DNA of 64,000 nt, taken from NCBI RefSeq assembly GCF_001598555.1, contig NZ_BCZE01000009.1, positions 124,001-188,000 on the forward strand. Reading direction: 5' to 3'. Positions 61,222 to 64,000 of this stretch are shown in pieces (position 1 is the stretch's first letter; each line of letters opens with the position of its first letter). The DNA is from Novosphingobium rosa NBRC 15208 (GTDB taxonomy: Bacteria; Pseudomonadota; Alphaproteobacteria; Sphingomonadales; Sphingomonadaceae). The notes under the pieces were generated by a model. The model was not told the DNA's origin. It made no database searches and was given only the letters and a program-made list of their open reading frames with translations. Made by a program: the position numbers and the translations under genes.

Positions 61222-62107
61222 CCGCAGCGCCGCCGAGCGCTGGATCGCGCAATCTCCTGAACATGCCGTGGCCTTTGCCCGCGCTCGTCAGGCCTGGCGC
61301 GCCGCCGCCGGGCTGGATGCCGAGCCCGAGGTGCCCGGCGCGGATCTGGCCAACCGCCAGCCGGGGGTCAGCCGCAGGGGCGTTCTGCTGGGCTCGGCAG
61401 GCGCCCTGGGTCTGGTTCTCGCGGGCGTGGCGGGGGACTGGTTTTTCCTTCACCGCCAGCTGCTGACCACCCGCATCGGTGAAATTCGCGCGGTGGACCT
61501 GCCCGATGGTTCGCATGTCGTCCTCAATTCCGACACGGTGGTGGAGGTGGCCTACACGCGGGAACGGCGCAGGCTGAAACTCAAGCGTGGCGAGGCCTTT
61601 TTCGAGGTCGCCCACAATCCCGCCCGTCCTTTCGATGTCGAGGTGGGCGAAACCATGCTGCGCGCTCTGGGCACAGCCTTCAATGTGCGCGACCGGGGCG
61701 CGGTGGTGGAGCTGACGGTCTCGCATGGCGTGGTGGGCGTGCGTGAGGGGCAGGCCGCGCTGCGCAAGGTGCCGGCGGGCAATTTCGCGATCATCCATCC
61801 CGATGCCGTGGCGGTGGCCAGCTATGATGCGGCGGGCCTTTCGCAAAAGACGGCCTGGCGCGAGCATGTGATCGAGCTGAACGGCGATTCCCTGGCGCAG
61901 GCGGTGGAGGAGTTCAACCGCTATCGCGCGCATCCCATCGTCATCGGTGACCAGCGCGTGGCGGCGCTGCGGGTGGGCGGCCGTTTCCAGACCAATGAAT
62001 CCGCCCAGTTCATCGAGGGGCTGGAACAGTCCATGCCGGTGCGCGCCGTGCGCGATGCCGATGGCGGCGTGCTGCTGCTTTCCAGCGACGAGATTGCCCA
62101 GCCCTGA
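61130..62107 (+). CDS. FecR-family transducer protein
   Basis: 325 residues. Cytoplasmic N-terminus (HEEEAIRHLLALENGGSEAD, AERWIAQSPEHAVAFARARQ), one membrane helix after SRRGVLLGSAG (about 85-105), FecR domain (RAVDLPDGSHVVLNSDTVVE, KRGEAFFEVAHNPARPF) and C-terminal STN-like part (AVEEFNRYRAHPIVI). The start must be a TTG at 61130, since no in-frame ATG or GTG lies before the conserved region. AGAGG lies about nine bases upstream. The 92-base overlap with the sigma gene is unusually long. Confidence 0.88.
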   Translation: MESSPTAPLRQHEEEAIRHLLALENGGSEADRSAAERWIAQSPEHAVAFARARQAWRAAAGLDAEPEVPGADLANRQPGVSRRGVLLGSAGALGLVLAGVAGDWFFLHRQLLTTRIGEIRAVDLPDGSHVVLNSDTVVEVAYTRERRRLKLKRGEAFFEVAHNPARPFDVEVGETMLRALGTAFNVRDRGAVVELTVSHGVVGVREGQAALRKVPAGNFAIIHPDAVAVASYDAAGLSQKTAWREHVIELNGDSLAQAVEEFNRYRAHPIVIGDQRVAALRVGGRFQTNESAQFIEGLEQSMPVRAVRDADGGVLLLSSDEIAQP

Positions 62108-62258
62108 TCTCGGCCTCCGCGCATCAAGAGCCACGCGGTTAAAAAAGTGAGATTTTGCTGCTGATTGGGGCGGGGGTTCTTCCCGTCTCATTCGTCTACC
62201 CCGGTACAGCATCCTGTCCCGGCGCTTCTCTGCGATGCCGCGTCAGGCCCTATCGGAG

Positions 62259-64000
62259 ATGAAGCGCATGAAGGCTGACAAGGGCAAAAAGGTTGGCATG
62301 GGGGTGATCCGGGCCCTGTCTGTGGGCGCTCTGGCGCTGGCCACCACCTCGCTTGCTTCTGCCGCCGCGCCCGCCAATCCCCCGCCGCCCGGCAAGGGGG
62401 TGACGCAGGCCTTCGATGTCCATGCGGGCACCTCCTATTCGGTTTCGGCCTCGCCCGACGGGCAATGGCTGGCCTTCGATCTGCAAGGCACCCTGTGGGT
62501 CGTCTCCGCCAAAGGAGGCGAGGCGCGGCGGATCACCGATTACTACAGCGACGCCCATCTGCCGGTCTGGTCGCCCGATGGCGCGCGGCTGGCCTATTAC
62601 GCCTATCGCGACGGCGACTACGATCTCTGGACCATCCGCCCCGATGGCAGCGATGCCCGCCAGCTGACCCATGGCGAGGACGATGACCGCGATCCGGCCT
62701 GGTCGCCCGACGGCAAGACCGTGGCCTTCGCCTCGGACCGCGACGGCAGCTATGATATCTGGGCGGTCGATGTCGTCAGCGGCGCCACGCGGCAGATCAC
62801 CAGGGGCGCGCGGGAAGACCGGGCTCCCTCATGGAGCGCCGATGGCCAGACTCTGGTCTTTTCGGGCATGACGGGCACGCAGAGCGCCATCTATGCGGTG
62901 CCCGCTTCCGGCGGCGAGCCGACCACGCTGCACAATGCTCCGGCGGGCGCCCATTATGATGCGCCGTCCTACGGCCCCAAGGGCGAACTGACCTATGTCA
63001 GGCTGGACAGTGCGGGCAGTCATCTGGATGTCGACGGCAAAGCCGTCAGCGGCAAGGAGAATGTCTTTCCCTTCCATGTCAGCTGGCAGGGGGGCAATGG
63101 CTATTACATCTCCGATGGCCTGATCCGCCGCCGCAAGGGCAGCACCGTGACGACCGTGCCCTTCAGCGCCCGGCTTGAAGTGACGAAGCCCGACTACATT
63201 CGCGCCAAACGCGATTTCACCTCCACCGAGCCGCGCCGCGTGCTGGGGATCGATCATCCCACCCTGTCGCCCGATGGTCAGCAGATCGGCTTTGCCGCTC
63301 TGGGCGATCTCTGGGTGGTGTCCTCGCAAGGCGGCAAGCCGCAGCAGCTGACCCATGACGCCGCGCTGGAGGCCGATGCCGCATGGTCGCCGGACGGCAA
63401 GTTCCTGGCCTATACCTCGGACAAGGGCGGGGGCCTGCCGCAGCTGTGGCTCCGCGATATGGCGACGGGGCAGGACCGCCAGCTCACCAGCATCACCGAT
63501 CAGCCGCTGGGCGCGGCATGGTCGCCCGATGGCAGGCGCATCGCTTTCCTCAGCACCGATGGCCGCTGGGGCGTGGCCGGGCTGGAGGTGGTGGATGTGG
63601 CCAGCGGTGTGGTCACCCGTCTGCAACCCTCGCTGGGGCAGCCGGGCAAGCCGACATGGTCTGCCGATGGCCGCTATGTGGCGCTTGGCCTGTCGAAGGC
63701 CTTTTCCGCCAGCTTCCGCGAAGGGCGCAACCAGATCTGGATGGTGCCCGCCGATGGGAAGGGCAAGCCGTTCTGGCGCGATGCAGACCCGCTCGCCTCG
63801 CTCGACACGCGTGGCGGCGGCGGACCGGTGTGGTCGCCGGACGGGCAGAAGATGGCGGCCATTCAGGAGGGGCTGCTGAAAGTCTGGCCGGTGAGCGGCG
63901 ATGGCACAAGGCTGGGGCCGTTGCGTTCCTACACCTCGGAAATCTCGCATTATCCGACATGGAGCGGGGATTCCCAGAGTCTCCTCTATCAGGCCGCGGA
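62259..64000 (+). CDS. Secreted beta-propeller (TolB/PD40-type) protein, 3' end outside window
   Basis: At least 580 residues, open to the window edge. Signal peptide (ALSVGALALATTSLASA-A), then repeated PD40/WD40-like blades with the motif W-S-P-D-G: ASPDGQWLAFD, VWSPDGARLAY, AWSPDGKTVAFASDRDGSYD, SWSADGQTLVF, TLSPDGQQIGF, AWSPDGKFLAYTSDKGG, AWSPDGRRIAFLS, VWSPDGQKMAA. In this family the propeller often precedes an amidohydrolase (imidazolonepropionase-like) domain, which would lie beyond the edge; this is a guess. In-frame ATGs at 62259 and 62268 are both possible. It follows fecR by 151 bases and fits the amide/peptide theme of the locus. Confidence 0.8.
   Translation, partial: MKRMKADKGKKVGMGVIRALSVGALALATTSLASAAAPANPPPPGKGVTQAFDVHAGTSYSVSASPDGQWLAFDLQGTLWVVSAKGGEARRITDYYSDAHLPVWSPDGARLAYYAYRDGDYDLWTIRPDGSDARQLTHGEDDDRDPAWSPDGKTVAFASDRDGSYDIWAVDVVSGATRQITRGAREDRAPSWSADGQTLVFSGMTGTQSAIYAVPASGGEPTTLHNAPAGAHYDAPSYGPKGELTYVRLDSAGSHLDVDGKAVSGKENVFPFHVSWQGGNGYYISDGLIRRRKGSTVTTVPFSARLEVTKPDYIRAKRDFTSTEPRRVLGIDHPTLSPDGQQIGFAALGDLWVVSSQGGKPQQLTHDAALEADAAWSPDGKFLAYTSDKGGGLPQLWLRDMATGQDRQLTSITDQPLGAAWSPDGRRIAFLSTDGRWGVAGLEVVDVASGVVTRLQPSLGQPGKPTWSADGRYVALGLSKAFSASFREGRNQIWMVPADGKGKPFWRDADPLASLDTRGGGGPVWSPDGQKMAAIQEGLLKVWPVSGDGTRLGPLRSYTSEISHYPTWSGDSQSLLYQAA

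Noticed and set aside
60456..62198. CGTCTCA on the minus strand before the receptor (60456-60462) and on the plus strand before the propeller gene (62184-62190), with CGTCTA at 62193-62198, as a shared ECF -10 motif
   Set aside because: No common -35 element at a fixed distance, and the words are short enough to recur by chance.
1..64000. CRISPR arrays, tRNA/rRNA genes, integrase or IS elements
   Set aside because: Looked for spaced direct repeats, cloverleaf-like tRNA ends and transposase motifs; none seen.

Overview
The window is GC-rich chromosomal DNA of an alphaproteobacterium, most likely a sphingomonad (Novosphingobium/Sphingobium-like). The signs are four large TonB-dependent receptors, two FecI/FecR pairs, a NodT-type outer-membrane lipoprotein, a SphA-like outer-membrane protein and a catabolic island for aromatic compounds. 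There are no rRNA or tRNA genes, no CRISPR array and no recognisable transposase. Genus is an inference.

Layout. 1-7149 (minus): a cut-off secreted gene, two tandem paralogous TonB receptors (one with an STN signalling domain), then FecR and an ECF sigma factor that head the unit. 7203-13035 (minus): an archaic chaperone-usher pilus operon with two spore-coat-U pilins, chaperone, usher and tip subunit. It is divergent from a small pilin-like gene and next to a histidine kinase/LuxR-type regulator pair (13930-15968). 15969-16720: an AT-rich non-coding patch with a perfect 16-bp inverted repeat. 16719-19725: an orphan AbiEi-like antitoxin, a small ORF and an MscS channel. 19984-25524 (minus): an efflux operon (FUSC, DUF1656, HlyD, NodT lipoprotein) with a trailing membrane protein. 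25767-31960: an uncharacterised unit with a 1286-residue LamG/barrel protein behind a LacI-like palindrome, a GT-A-like transferase and small membrane ORFs. 31941-36553: an RcnR-type metal sensor with its operator, a fused-permease ABC transporter with no binding protein, and a DUF347 membrane protein. 36730-40947 (minus): YncE-like propeller, PAP2 acid phosphatase and TonB receptor in one operon.

41479-53845 is the best-understood part. On the minus strand lie lysR, a SphA-like outer-membrane protein and a GMC oxidoreductase. On the plus strand lies catB-catC-catA-benA-benB-benC-benD-pcaD-aldehyde dehydrogenase. Together they predict aryl alcohol to aldehyde to benzoate to catechol to cis,cis-muconate to 3-oxoadipate. 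Two perfect ATAC-N7-GTAT dyads, the known BenM/CatM operator pattern, sit upstream of lysR/catB and upstream of the sphA-GMC unit, so one LysR protein probably controls both arms. The last steps (pcaIJ, pcaF) are not here.

54073-64000 looks like a locus for peptide-like or gamma-glutamyl substrates: M20 peptidase, Tat-exported gamma-glutamyltransferase, an STN-type TonB receptor, a divergent FecI/FecR pair, and a beta-propeller protein that runs off the window end. Three perfect hairpins separate the convergent transferase and receptor genes.

The best candidates for undescribed biology are the LamG/transferase unit and the metal-sensor/ABC-transporter unit. Neither can be given a firm function from sequence alone.
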